A DNA stretch of 64,000 nucleotides, taken from contig CBHWBD010000004.1 in assembly GCA_966111775.1 (NCBI GenBank), forward strand, positions 1-64,000, in the 5' to 3' direction. Position 1 is the stretch's first letter, and each line of letters starts with the position of its first letter. The position numbers and the translations under genes are program-made. This DNA is from Pelomonas sp966111775 (GTDB lineage Bacteria; Pseudomonadota; Gammaproteobacteria; Burkholderiales; Burkholderiaceae_C). Positions 55,547-64,000 of the stretch are shown here, one piece after another. A model generated the notes under the pieces. The model searched no databases. It worked only from the letters and a program-made list of their open reading frames with translations, and was not told the origin of the DNA.

Positions 55547-57589
55547 TTACTGGGGGAGGGCAACGAATCGGATGGCCTGGCCGCCGCCCGGAGCGAGGCG
55601 CAGGGGCAGGGAGTCGGTGGAGGTCACGGTGACCTGCTCGGTGACAAGGTCGAAGCGGTGCTGGGCATCGCGGTAGTCGGCCTTGTCGCCGTCGCGGTAG
55701 ATCTCGGCGCGGTAGCTGCGGCCCGGGGTCAGGAAGCCCAGCGGCAGCGTCAGGCGTCGGCCGTCGCCGTTCGTGATGGCGCCGACATACCAGTCCTCGC
55801 TGCGGCGGTCCTTGCGCGCGATGGTTGCGACCTCGCCCAGCTCGCCATGGATGACCTGGGTCGTCTCCCAGTCGGTCGGTACGTCCTTGATGAACTGGAA
55901 GGCGGCAGGCCAGCGCTCGTAGTGCTCGATGAGGTCGGGCACCATGGCGATGGGCGAGTAGAGCGCCACATACAGCGCCAGCTGCTTGGCCTGGGTCGAG
56001 TTCAGCTTGCGGCCGCGCGCGCCGTCCAGGCTGATGACGCCGGGCGTGTAGTCCATGGGCCCGCTCAGCATGCGGGTGAAGACCAGATTCACTTCGTGGT
56101 CCACCGGGTTGATCGGGTCGCCCCAGGCGTTGTACTCCTGGCCCCGTGCGCCTTCGCGCGAGACCCAGTTGGGCCAGGTGCGGCGCAGGCCGGTGTCCTT
56201 GACGGGCTCGTGGGTGTCGATGGCGATCTTGTATTTGGCAGCCTCCTGCACCGCCTTCAGCATGTGGCGCACGCCTTCCTGCGACTCGGTGAAGCCGAAG
56301 TGGGTGCCGCTGCCACCGGGATTCGCGAACTGGGCCGTGCCGGCATCGGTCACATAGCCGGACTTGATGCTGTCCACGCCCAGCTTGGCGTACAGCGCGT
56401 AGGCGGCGTCCATCTGCGCCTCGTAGCGGGCGATGTTGCCGCCGGTCTCGTGGTGGCCGATCAGGCGCACGCCCTTGGACCTGGCATAGGCCGCGACGGC
56501 TTGGAGGTCGAAGTCGGGCATGGACTTCAAGTAGTCGAAAGCGGAGGCACTGCCCACCCAGTTGCCGTCCCAGCCGAGGTTCCAGCCTTCCACCAGCACG
56601 CCGCGAAAACCGTTCTTCGCCGCGAAATCGATGTGGCGCTTGGCATTCGCCGTCGTCGCGCCATGCCTGGGCCCGCTGGACCAGCTGGAGCGGTCCAGAT
56701 GCATCTCCCACCAGACGCCGACGAACTTGCCCGGCTGCACCCAGCTCACGTCGCCGAGCTTGTTGGGCTCATTGAGGTTGAGTTCGAGGTTGGACTCGTA
56801 GAGTGCTGCGGCCGTGTCCGCCACGCGCAGCGTGCGCCAGGGCGTGGCGAAGCCGCCCTGCTTGAACACCGCGGCGCCGCTGGCGCTCGGCGCGAGCTGG
56901 GCGCGCAGCTTCTGGCCGCTCACGCGCCTCACCCACATCGAGGCGTAGTCGACCAGGGCTGCTTCATGCAGCGCCAGGTGGATGCCGCTGCGCGTGCGCA
57001 TCGTCAAGGGCGTGTTGACCAGGCCGACCTCGGCCAGCGGGCCGCGCTGCACCAGGCACTCCAGCACCTGGACCTCGCCGGCGGGGATGGACCAGGCCGT
57101 GGCGGGCTCGGCGATGTCGAACTCGGTCAGCTCGTCGCTGATGCGGGCGACGGGCAGCTGGGGCTGCTCGGGCAGCTCGTAGCGGAAGCCGAAGCCGTCG
57201 TCGAAGACGCGAAAGCGCAGGGCCATGCCGCGGCCGCCCTGGTCGGGCTGGGAGAACTCGACGAGCAGTTCGCGGTAGTGGCTGCGCACGCGGCGGCTTT
57301 CGCCCCAGGGCTGCTCCCAGGTCTCGTCATGCTCGGTGGTCTGCTGGCCGACCCGCTTGAAGCCGCCGTCGAGCTGGTGGGCATTGGTCAGCAGCAGGCC
57401 CAGGCGCGAAGCGTTGACGAGGGGCTTGCCCGCCCGGTCGACGCGGTAGGCCAGGCGGCCGTCGCCGCCCAGCTGCACGCTGACGACGAGCTGCTTGTCG
57501 GGCGAGCTGACGGTGGCGACGGTGTCGTCGGCCTGGGCAGCGGTGCAGACGACGAGGAAGAGGAGGGCAAGCAGGCGACGGGTCAGCAT
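55547..57589 (-). CDS. GH97 alpha-glucosidase (SusB-like), secreted
   Basis: 680 residues with signal peptide (MLTRRLLALLFLVVCTAAQA). GH97 architecture: N-terminal beta-super-sandwich, TIM barrel, C-terminal beta domain. Motifs FRGVLVEGWNLGWDGNW, HHETGGNIARYE, IDTHEPVKDTG and REGARGQEYNAWG hold the glutamates of the inverting SusB-type enzymes, favouring alpha-glucosidase over the retaining alpha-galactosidases. It would hydrolyse malto-oligosaccharides in the periplasm. Its 5' end overlaps the halogenase-like gene by 7 bp. Confidence 0.92.
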   Translation of the reverse strand: MLTRRLLALLFLVVCTAAQADDTVATVSSPDKQLVVSVQLGGDGRLAYRVDRAGKPLVNASRLGLLLTNAHQLDGGFKRVGQQTTEHDETWEQPWGESRRVRSHYRELLVEFSQPDQGGRGMALRFRVFDDGFGFRYELPEQPQLPVARISDELTEFDIAEPATAWSIPAGEVQVLECLVQRGPLAEVGLVNTPLTMRTRSGIHLALHEAALVDYASMWVRRVSGQKLRAQLAPSASGAAVFKQGGFATPWRTLRVADTAAALYESNLELNLNEPNKLGDVSWVQPGKFVGVWWEMHLDRSSWSSGPRHGATTANAKRHIDFAAKNGFRGVLVEGWNLGWDGNWVGSASAFDYLKSMPDFDLQAVAAYARSKGVRLIGHHETGGNIARYEAQMDAAYALYAKLGVDSIKSGYVTDAGTAQFANPGGSGTHFGFTESQEGVRHMLKAVQEAAKYKIAIDTHEPVKDTGLRRTWPNWVSREGARGQEYNAWGDPINPVDHEVNLVFTRMLSGPMDYTPGVISLDGARGRKLNSTQAKQLALYVALYSPIAMVPDLIEHYERWPAAFQFIKDVPTDWETTQVIHGELGEVATIARKDRRSEDWYVGAITNGDGRRLTLPLGFLTPGRSYRAEIYRDGDKADYRDAQHRFDLVTEQVTVTSTDSLPLRLAPGGGQAIRFVALPQ

Positions 57590-59100
57590 GTCTCGGGGTC
57601 CTTGGCGGCGGCACAGTGGGCCGAGATGAACTCGGCATGGCTCGGCATCTGCGCCACGCAGCGCTGGATGACGGCTCGGGTGTCATCCAGATAGTCGTCG
57701 ATTTCGCTTTCCGACAGTGCGTCGGCGAGCGGGTGGTGGCCGCGGGGCTGGATGCCCTGGCCATGCAGAACCTGCAGCCAGCCAACCTCGGAGAACAGCT
57801 CGTCGCCGTGGCGCACGATGCGGCCGCTGGCGCGCCAGAGATCGAGCTTGTCCTGCAGGGTGGCGGGCAGCTCCATGGTGCGGCAGTGGTTCCAGAAGGC
57901 GCTGTCGCTGCGTGTGGTCGCGTGATAGTGCAGGATCAGGAAGTCGCGGATGCGCTCGGTCTCGAAGTCGCTCTGGCGGTTGAACTCGGCGATGTCGGCC
58001 GGGTTGAAGCCCCGGTCGGGGAAAAACTGGATCAGTCGTGCGATGGCCGACTGCACGAGATGGATGGACGTCGACTCCAGCGGTTCCATGAAGCCCGAGG
58101 ACAGGCCGATGGCGATGACGTTGCGGTTCCAGACCTTGCGGCGCCGGCCGCTTTCGAAGCGCAGCACGCGCGGCTCCGCCAGGGACTTGCCGTCCAGGTT
58201 GCGCAACAGCAGGGCCGCGGCCTCGTCGTCGCCCATGGCCTGGCTGGCGTAGACATGGCCGTTGCCGGTGCGGTGCTGCAGGCCGATGCGCCATTGCCAG
58301 CCCGCGGGGCGTGCAGTGGCGCGGGTGAAGGGCAGCAGATCAGACGCTGGCGCGCTGGGCACGACGACGGCGCGGTCGCAGGGCAGCCAGTGGTTCCAGT
58401 GTTCGTAGCCGGTCTTCAGGGTCTGCTCGATGAGCAGGCCGCGGAAGCCCGAACAGTCGATGAAGAGCTCGCCTTCGATCGCCGCGCCGCCGGCCAGGCG
58501 CACGCTGCGGACATGGCCGTTCTCGTGCAGCTGCGCGTCGAGTACGCGGCCCTCGCTGCGCTGCACGCCCAGGCCCTCGGCGTAGCGGCGCAGATAGCGG
58601 GCATAGAGGCCGGCGTCGATATGGAAGGAGTGGACGATCTCGGCCAGCGGCGAGTGGCCGAGGCTGGCGTCGGCGCGCATGAAGCGGTGGGCGCGCGCCG
58701 CCGAGCCGTTGATGGAATGGGCCCACAGGTCCGGTGCCTTGCCGGACTGGTGCATGCGCAGCCAGTAGTGGTGGAAGGGCAGGATGCTGGAGCGATGGCC
58801 GATCTGGCCGAAGGCGTGCAGATAGCGGTCGCCGATTGCGCCCCAGTCACGGAACTCGATGCCGAGCTTGAACGTGGCCTGGGTCTCGCCCATGAACTCG
58901 TTCTCGTCGATGCCGAGCAGCTGGTTGAACAGCCGGATCATCGGAATGGTCGATTCGCCGACGCCGACGGTGCCGATCTCCTCGGACTCGACGAGCTTGA
59001 TCGCCACGCGGCCCCGCGTGACCTTGGCGAGTGCGGCGGCCGTCATCCACCCGGCCGTGCCACCGCCGACGATCACGACGGTGTTCAGGTTCTGTTGCAT
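57583..59100 (-). CDS. flavin-dependent tryptophan-halogenase-family protein
   Basis: 505 residues. FAD-binding GGGTAGWM near the N-terminus, the halogenase lysine K78 in ATFKLGIEF and the chloride-site glutamate E342 in MEPLESTSI are all present. The WxWxIP signature reads WQWRIG (W268, W270), with glycine for proline. Members found beside TonB-dependent receptors in carbohydrate loci have no established substrate. Tightly packed between GH13 and GH97 genes (10-bp gap and 7-bp overlap), so it is cotranscribed with alpha-glucan genes. Confidence 0.88.
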   Translation of the reverse strand: MQQNLNTVVIVGGGTAGWMTAAALAKVTRGRVAIKLVESEEIGTVGVGESTIPMIRLFNQLLGIDENEFMGETQATFKLGIEFRDWGAIGDRYLHAFGQIGHRSSILPFHHYWLRMHQSGKAPDLWAHSINGSAARAHRFMRADASLGHSPLAEIVHSFHIDAGLYARYLRRYAEGLGVQRSEGRVLDAQLHENGHVRSVRLAGGAAIEGELFIDCSGFRGLLIEQTLKTGYEHWNHWLPCDRAVVVPSAPASDLLPFTRATARPAGWQWRIGLQHRTGNGHVYASQAMGDDEAAALLLRNLDGKSLAEPRVLRFESGRRRKVWNRNVIAIGLSSGFMEPLESTSIHLVQSAIARLIQFFPDRGFNPADIAEFNRQSDFETERIRDFLILHYHATTRSDSAFWNHCRTMELPATLQDKLDLWRASGRIVRHGDELFSEVGWLQVLHGQGIQPRGHHPLADALSESEIDDYLDDTRAVIQRCVAQMPSHAEFISAHCAAAKDPETC

Positions 59101-59110
59101 GGAGGTCTCC

Positions 59111-60484
59111 TTACTGCACCAGGACGCGCCAGCCCCAGGCGGGCAGGCTCAGCGTGCTGCCGTCTTCCAGCCTGACTTCGGCGCCGCCGTTGAAGTCGAG
59201 ATAGCGGCCGGCGGGGCGGCTGCCCTTCAGTGCGACCTCGACGGGCTGGGCCGACAGGTTGAAGACGGCGAGCACCTTGTCCTTGCCGTTACCGCGCACG
59301 AAGCTGAAGACCTGCCTGGGTGCGCTGTTGGCCACCGGCTCCATGACGGCGCCGTCTGCACCATTCCACAGCGCCGTGCTGCGCTTCTTCAGCGCGATGA
59401 GGCGGCGCAACAGTTCGCCCTGGGGCGCGTCCTTCCAGACGATGGGGTCGCGCTCGAAGAAGGCCAGGCGCCTGGCGTTGCCGGCTTCCTGGCCGTTGTA
59501 GATCAGCGGCAGGCCCTCGCTGATGAAGCTCAGCACCGTCACCGCGTCCACCGCGGCGCCGAAGATCTCGTGCTCGGTGCCTTCCCAGGCGTTCTTGTCG
59601 TGGTTGGTCGTGTAGAGCAGCCGGTAGGCCTGGCGCGGGAAGAACTTGCGGTTCCACGCGTAATAGGGATACAGCGAGGTCGCATCGGCGCGGCCCTCGG
59701 CGATCAGCTTCATGGCGTCCCACCAGCTCCAGGCATAGGTGGCGTCGAAGGCCCGGGCGTGAAGGTCACGGCTCTCCCACTCGGCCAGCAGGAAGACGGG
59801 CTTGATGGCGCGCAGCTCCTTGGCGGCCTGCTCCCAGAAGTCCAGCGGCGACAGGCCGGCCGCATCGACGCGGTAGCCGTCGACGCCGACGTCGCGCACC
59901 CAGTAGAGCAGGGCCTCGGTCATGTAGCGGCGCAGGGCCGGCTTGTCGTAGTCGAGGTCGATGATGTCGTCCCAGTCGTACCAGGGCGTGGGTGTGAACT
60001 GGCCCTGTTCGTTGCGGGCATACCAGTCGGGGTGCTGCTTCACGAGCACGCTGTCCCAGGCCGTGTGGTTGCCGACCCAGTCGAGGATGACCTTGAGGCC
60101 GAGGGAATGGGCGGCGGCGACAAAGCGCTTCAGGTCGGCCAGCGTGCCGAGCTCGGGGTTGACGGCGAGGTAGTCGCGCACGGCGTAGGGGCTGCCCAGA
60201 GCACCCTTGCGGTTCTTCTCGCCGATGGGGTGGATGGGCATCAGCCAGAGGATGTCGACGCCCAGGGCCTTGAGGCGCGGCAGCTGGGCCTCGGCGGCGC
60301 GGAAGGTCCCCTCCGGCGTGAACTGCCGGGTGTTGATCTGGTAGAGGGTCGCATTGCGCGCCCAGGCCGGGTGCTGGACGTGCACATAGGGCTTGGGTTG
60401 GTCGACGGCGAGGGGGGTGGCGAGCGCGGGCACGAAGGCCAGTGCAAGCAGCAGCTGCGCGAAGGCGCGGAGGGCGGTGGTCAC
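59111..60484 (-). CDS. GH13 alpha-amylase-family enzyme, secreted
   Basis: 457 residues from a GTG start at 60484. Signal peptide (cleavage near PALATP). Catalytic triad of GH13: Asp in GYRVDAAG, Glu in FLLAEWES, Asp in YTTNHDKN; region I is DWVGNHT. It cleaves or rearranges alpha-1,4-glucans; oligosaccharide length preference cannot be judged. First enzyme gene behind the TonB-dependent receptor (64 bp). Confidence 0.92.
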   Translation of the reverse strand: MTTALRAFAQLLLALAFVPALATPLAVDQPKPYVHVQHPAWARNATLYQINTRQFTPEGTFRAAEAQLPRLKALGVDILWLMPIHPIGEKNRKGALGSPYAVRDYLAVNPELGTLADLKRFVAAAHSLGLKVILDWVGNHTAWDSVLVKQHPDWYARNEQGQFTPTPWYDWDDIIDLDYDKPALRRYMTEALLYWVRDVGVDGYRVDAAGLSPLDFWEQAAKELRAIKPVFLLAEWESRDLHARAFDATYAWSWWDAMKLIAEGRADATSLYPYYAWNRKFFPRQAYRLLYTTNHDKNAWEGTEHEIFGAAVDAVTVLSFISEGLPLIYNGQEAGNARRLAFFERDPIVWKDAPQGELLRRLIALKKRSTALWNGADGAVMEPVANSAPRQVFSFVRGNGKDKVLAVFNLSAQPVEVALKGSRPAGRYLDFNGGAEVRLEDGSTLSLPAWGWRVLVQ

Positions 60485-60548
60485 GATATACAGAGCAGGA
60501 GAGGCCGCGCCCCAGCCGGGAGGCCAGGGCGCAGCGGAGCTGGGTCAA

Positions 60549-63377
60549 TCAGTAGCGGTAATTGAGGCCCAGTCGGTACGTCTTGCCGTAGACCACCTTG
60601 TTGGTGATGACGTTGCGGTCCGTCGTGTACTCCTGGAAAGGCGTGTTGGTCATGTTGTGGCCCTGCAGCAGCACCGACAGACCCTTGAACCAACCCTCCT
60701 GGATCTCATAGCCCACCTGGGCATCGACGATGGTCTCGCCCTTGATGAAGGTGAACTGCGAGTCGCTGCGGTAGTCCAGGATCTGGCCGATGAAGTCCGA
60801 GCGCTTGTGCGCGGCCCAGGCCAGCTGGAAGCCGTGCTTCTCGTAGTACAGGCGCAGCGTCGTCACGTTCTTGGACAGGCCCGGCAGGCCGATCTCGCTG
60901 ACCACATCCTTGAACACCGGGCCGTTCTGCGGCGACACGAAGCCACTGGTGGGCAGGCGGATCGAACTCGACGTGTAGGAGTGGTTCACCTGGGCGCCAA
61001 AGCCGTCGAGCCAGTCGAAGGCCATGCGGCCCGGCAGGTTGATGGCCAGTTCGAAGCCATGCATATTGCCGCCCTGGCCGTTCACCGGCTGGGTCAGGAA
61101 GCCGACGGTCGAACCCTTGTAGGGGCCATGGTCGGGCAGCGGCGTGTTGGCGCTGGTGTAAGGCTTGAAGTCGAAGTCGCGCGGCGCGTTGATGACGTAG
61201 TTGTCCAGCTTCTTGAAGAAGCCGGCCAGGCTGATGTAGCCGTACTTGTCGAAGTACTTCTCGTAGGACAGGTCCAGTGCCTTGGCCGCGTAGGGCTTGA
61301 GCTTGGGGTTGCCGGCAAAACCCGTCAGCGCCGGCTGCAGGGCCGTCGCGTTCTGCACGCCGAAGTCGAGACTCGCCTTCATGTTGTCGAGGTTGGCGCG
61401 CGCCACCTGCTTGCCCGCGCCCAGGCGCAGCAGCTGCTGGTTGCCGAGCTCGAAGGTCAGGTTCAGCGACGGCAGCAGGTGGTTGTAGCTGGTGCCGTCG
61501 GTGCGCACGACGTAGGGGCAGGTGTCCACCGTGATGCCCGTGCACTTGGCCAGGTCCACCTGGTTGCCGCTGGCGTTCTGGTCGGTGTGCACCAGCTGCA
61601 GGCCGATGTTGCCGCTGTAGGGCAGGCTGCCGAGATCGCCGCTCAGGTCGGCCTGGGCGTAGGCCGTGGCCACCTTCTCGCCCACCGTCCAGTTGCGCGA
61701 CAGCACGGTGGCGTCGACCCAGCGGTTGATGGCGTAGATGCTGCCCAGCGAGCCGGTCGGGTCCCAGGACGCGACCTCGATGCCCGAGGCGCCGGCGATG
61801 GCCGTGGCGCTGCCGGGGATCTTGGCGCTGGCAAAACCGTCGCTGCTGTTCAGGATGGACAGGCGGCCTTCGTCGCCGGTGCGGGCCTTGTCGCGCTTGT
61901 TGAGGTTGATGCCGAACTTGGTGCCGACGATGGGGCCCCATTCCAGGTCGCGGTGGGCCGTCAGGCGCACGCTGGTCAGGGTGTCGGCTATGGTGGGCAG
62001 GGAGGCGTAGCCGGCCTGCGGCGTGGCGGGGCCACCGCCCCAGCCGTCGACGTCGGTCAGCACGGCGAAGTTGCGGTCGGCGAAGTTGCCGCTGGTCGTG
62101 TACTTCACGTCGGCGAAATTGCTGCCGTTGAAGCCCGTCCAGCTGATGCTGGCGAGCTGGGAAGCAGGCGTGTTGCCCGGCTGGCCGGCCGTCGTCTCGA
62201 AGTTGCTCATGTTCTTGACGCCGTGGGAGCGCGACAGGTCGGCCTCCCAGCGCCAGTCACCGGTCTTGAGCTCGCTGTTCACGCCCAGGGCCAGCAGGCG
62301 GTCCTTGTTCGAGAACATGTGGTTGCGCACCACGCCCTTGTAGTTGCTCATCGTGCCGCTGGTGGCGACGCCGTTGGCGATGGTGGCGTTGCTGAGCGCG
62401 CCGTTGGGGTCGTAGACGCCCGCGCCGAAGGCGATGGCGCCCTCCAGGCCGGTCTGCTTGGTCTTCTCGGTGCCGGCGCCGTAGAAGATGTCGGCCGAGG
62501 TCTTGAACTCGCTGCTGGGCTTGTACTGCAGCGTCAGCGTGGCGCCGTCGCGCGTGCTCTGGCGGCGCTGGGTCTCGTGCTTGAAGCCGCCGGGCACGGC
62601 CACCTGCTGGCCGTTGTAGTCGACCTGCGGCGCCCAGCCGCCCCAGCTGTCGAAGCGCTGCTCGCCGCCGTTGTCCTCGCGGGCACGGCTCAGGGCCACG
62701 GCCACGCCCAGGGTCTTGTTGGCGAACTGGTCCACATAGACCAGGCTGGTGCGGTGGCCCGAGCCGACCTCGACGCCGGAGCCCTCGCCGATGCGCTCCT
62801 TGCGCACATTGGCGGCGAAGGTGCGCTTGCCGTAGTCCAGCGGGCGGATGGTTCGCATGTCCACGGTGGCCGACAGGCCCTGGCCCACCAGGCCGGCGTC
62901 GGGCGTCTTGTAGATCAGGATGCTGCTCAGCAGCTCGGCGGGGAAGAGGTCGAACTCGGGGCTGCGGGCGTCGCTGGTGGAGGCCACTTCGCGGCCGTTG
63001 AACAGCGAGCCGCCGAAGGCCGGCGCCATGCCGCGCACGCTGACGCCGGCGGCCTTGCCGTTGACCTTGCTGCGCTGCACGGCGATGCCGCTGACGCGAC
63101 CGAGGGATTCGGCCACCGTCACGTCGGGCAGCTTGCCGATGTCTTCGGCATTGATGGCCTCGACGATGGACGAGTTGTTGCGCTTGGTGGCGATGGAGTC
63201 TTCGACGCTCTTGCGGATGCCGGTGACGACGACGGTGTCCAGCGACTCGGCGGCCGGCGCGGTCTGGGCCTGGGCGGCGCCCGCGAGCAGCAGGGCGCAG
63301 GCCTGGGCGATGGGAAGGATGTGGAGCCCGCGCGCTTGCGGCTGGCGCGGCGCTCGTGCGGCTGGCAGATGAGCCAT
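60549..63377 (-). CDS. TonB-dependent receptor of the alpha-glucan locus
   Basis: 942 residues from the ATG at 63377, preceded by GAGAGG; longer in-frame extensions run into the intergenic promoter region. Signal sequence (cleavage near AAQAQT), TonB box LDTVVVTGIRK, plug domain (INAEDIGKLPDVTVAESLG, VSGIAVQRS) and a barrel ending in LGLNYRY. Same family as the receptor at 45389 but only loosely similar in the barrel. Gene order with GH13, halogenase-like protein, GH97 and MFS points to malto-oligosaccharide uptake. Confidence 0.92.
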   Translation of the reverse strand: MAHLPAARAPRQPQARGLHILPIAQACALLLAGAAQAQTAPAAESLDTVVVTGIRKSVEDSIATKRNNSSIVEAINAEDIGKLPDVTVAESLGRVSGIAVQRSKVNGKAAGVSVRGMAPAFGGSLFNGREVASTSDARSPEFDLFPAELLSSILIYKTPDAGLVGQGLSATVDMRTIRPLDYGKRTFAANVRKERIGEGSGVEVGSGHRTSLVYVDQFANKTLGVAVALSRAREDNGGEQRFDSWGGWAPQVDYNGQQVAVPGGFKHETQRRQSTRDGATLTLQYKPSSEFKTSADIFYGAGTEKTKQTGLEGAIAFGAGVYDPNGALSNATIANGVATSGTMSNYKGVVRNHMFSNKDRLLALGVNSELKTGDWRWEADLSRSHGVKNMSNFETTAGQPGNTPASQLASISWTGFNGSNFADVKYTTSGNFADRNFAVLTDVDGWGGGPATPQAGYASLPTIADTLTSVRLTAHRDLEWGPIVGTKFGINLNKRDKARTGDEGRLSILNSSDGFASAKIPGSATAIAGASGIEVASWDPTGSLGSIYAINRWVDATVLSRNWTVGEKVATAYAQADLSGDLGSLPYSGNIGLQLVHTDQNASGNQVDLAKCTGITVDTCPYVVRTDGTSYNHLLPSLNLTFELGNQQLLRLGAGKQVARANLDNMKASLDFGVQNATALQPALTGFAGNPKLKPYAAKALDLSYEKYFDKYGYISLAGFFKKLDNYVINAPRDFDFKPYTSANTPLPDHGPYKGSTVGFLTQPVNGQGGNMHGFELAINLPGRMAFDWLDGFGAQVNHSYTSSSIRLPTSGFVSPQNGPVFKDVVSEIGLPGLSKNVTTLRLYYEKHGFQLAWAAHKRSDFIGQILDYRSDSQFTFIKGETIVDAQVGYEIQEGWFKGLSVLLQGHNMTNTPFQEYTTDRNVITNKVVYGKTYRLGLNYRY

Positions 63378-63668
63378 GGTTTGCCTCTCGTATGTTGTAG
63401 TGATCGGGTCCGGTTCTGCACGCGGCAACCGGGTCGCGAGTCCGGTTGTGTTGAGCGAACGGCCGCGATGCTCCGGTTTGGCTGCAGGCCGCGCAATCCG
63501 GAGCGTGAGCCGCTGAAGCTGGCCTATAGACAACTTTCGAACGAGGCTGAAGAAATCCTGAAGATTCCTGTTTTCCCCTTTATCCATCGGGGTTGCTGAC
63601 GAATTCCGGGTTGCAGTTCGCGTTTCGCCCAAGCCACATTCAGGGCATGCGCCGCTAGACTTCTCCGC
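63378..63668. other. divergent intergenic region, TonB-receptor gene / response-regulator gene
   Basis: 291 bp without a supportable gene. On the minus strand TTCAGC, a 17-base spacer and TATAGG (near 63520-63550) is a weak promoter candidate for the alpha-glucan operon. A CCCC/GGGG pair around 63580 could form a short hairpin. No LacI-type operator like those of the xylan genes is present. Confidence 0.4.
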
Positions 63669-64000
63669 GTGAAGATCTATCTGATCGAGGACGACCTGAA
63701 CATCGGCCAGGCCCTGCTGACCGTGTTCAAGGACGAGGGCCATGAGGTCGTCTGGGTGCGCATGGCGAACGACGCCGTCGAGCGGCTGCAGGCCGAGGAT
63801 TTCGACGCGGTGCTGCTCGACCTGGGCCTGCCCGATGGCGACGGCAACGAGCTGCTCAAGCGCCTGCGCGCGGCCGGCCTGACGGTGCCCGTCCTCATCA
63901 TCACGGCCCGCGACGGCCTGCAGGATCGCTTGAAGGGCTTCGACAACGGCGCCGACGACTACCTCATCAAGCCCTTCGAAATCCCCGAGCTGCTGGTGCG
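63669..64000 (+). CDS. OmpR-family response regulator, N-terminal receiver (3' end outside window)
   Basis: A GTG start at 63669 opens a frame that runs off the window: VKIYLIEDDLNIGQALL, phospho-acceptor D51 in AVLLDLGLPDGDG, Thr79 in IITARDG and Lys101 in YLIKPF. The pattern is typical of PhoP/QseB-type regulators, which would continue with a winged-helix DNA-binding domain and usually a histidine kinase gene. No clear ribosome-binding site. It is divergent from the alpha-glucan receptor gene; a functional link is not shown. Confidence 0.85.
   Translation, partial: MKIYLIEDDLNIGQALLTVFKDEGHEVVWVRMANDAVERLQAEDFDAVLLDLGLPDGDGNELLKRLRAAGLTVPVLIITARDGLQDRLKGFDNGADDYLIKPFEIPELLV

Noticed and set aside
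60393..63599. Thousand-codon plus-strand frame opposite the alpha-glucan receptor and GH13 genes
   Set aside because: The minus strand encodes recognisable TonB-receptor and GH13 motifs; the plus frame has no known domain.

Overview
The window is high-GC, densely coded DNA with no rRNA, tRNA, CRISPR array, insertion sequence or phage gene that I can see. Gene content suggests a free-living, plant-polysaccharide-degrading proteobacterium: large TonB-dependent receptors of the Xanthomonas/Caulobacter type, NWESF-tailed chemoreceptor, CheB/CheR-hybrid kinase cluster, Fur box, ApbE. A betaproteobacterium of the Roseateles/Mitsuaria/Rubrivivax kind is my best guess, by inference only.

Layout. (1) 1-5955, plus strand: a xylan-debranching operon with the 3' part of a GH115 alpha-glucuronidase fused in frame to a GH8 exo-oligoxylanase, a secreted GH3 glycosidase and a secreted esterase. 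(2) 6009-9370: MFS transporter, YCII-domain protein, LacI-type regulator with a likely operator, and a small membrane protein. (3) 9482-11155: chemoreceptor. (4) 11178-15408, minus strand: five-gene redox operon (cytochrome c peroxidase-like di-haem lipoprotein, porin, FMN-binding protein, ApbE, small membrane protein) behind a Fur-box-like site. (5) 15589-22506: a small KGG-like protein, then CheR, CheB, two histidine-kinase hybrids and a single-domain receiver, all minus strand.

(6) 22628-48505 is the centre of the window: a glucuronoxylan/xylose/glucuronate regulon. A minus-strand operon (hexuronate-type MFS, ROK regulator, GH43 beta-xylosidase, GPH oligosaccharide transporter, xylA, xylB, tal, tkt) diverges from a secreted GH67 alpha-glucuronidase, a LacI-type regulator, uronate dehydrogenase and an SMP-30 lactonase. 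Next come a DUF1877-like protein, pirin, xylD and xylX (xylonate dehydratase and 2-keto-3-deoxyxylonate dehydratase), a GntR/FCD regulator and a TonB-dependent receptor. Three sites built on AGCGCTACC or GCGCTACC lie in front of the GH67/transporter pair, xylX and the receptor, so one LacI-type factor probably links them. In this model oligosaccharides enter through the receptor, are debranched by GH67/GH115, cut by GH43/GH3/GH8, and xylose goes through XylA/XylB plus dedicated Tal/Tkt, while glucuronate is oxidised by Udh and the lactonase.

(7) 48675-53231: TetR regulator divergent from a thioredoxin-like protein across a palindromic operator, a tiny ORF and a large GAF/PAS diguanylate cyclase. 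(8) 53318-63377, minus strand: a sus-like alpha-glucan locus (TonB-dependent receptor, GH13, flavin-dependent halogenase-like protein, GH97, FucP/GluP-type MFS transporter, RpiR-type regulator). (9) 63669-64000: start of an OmpR-type response regulator cut by the window edge.
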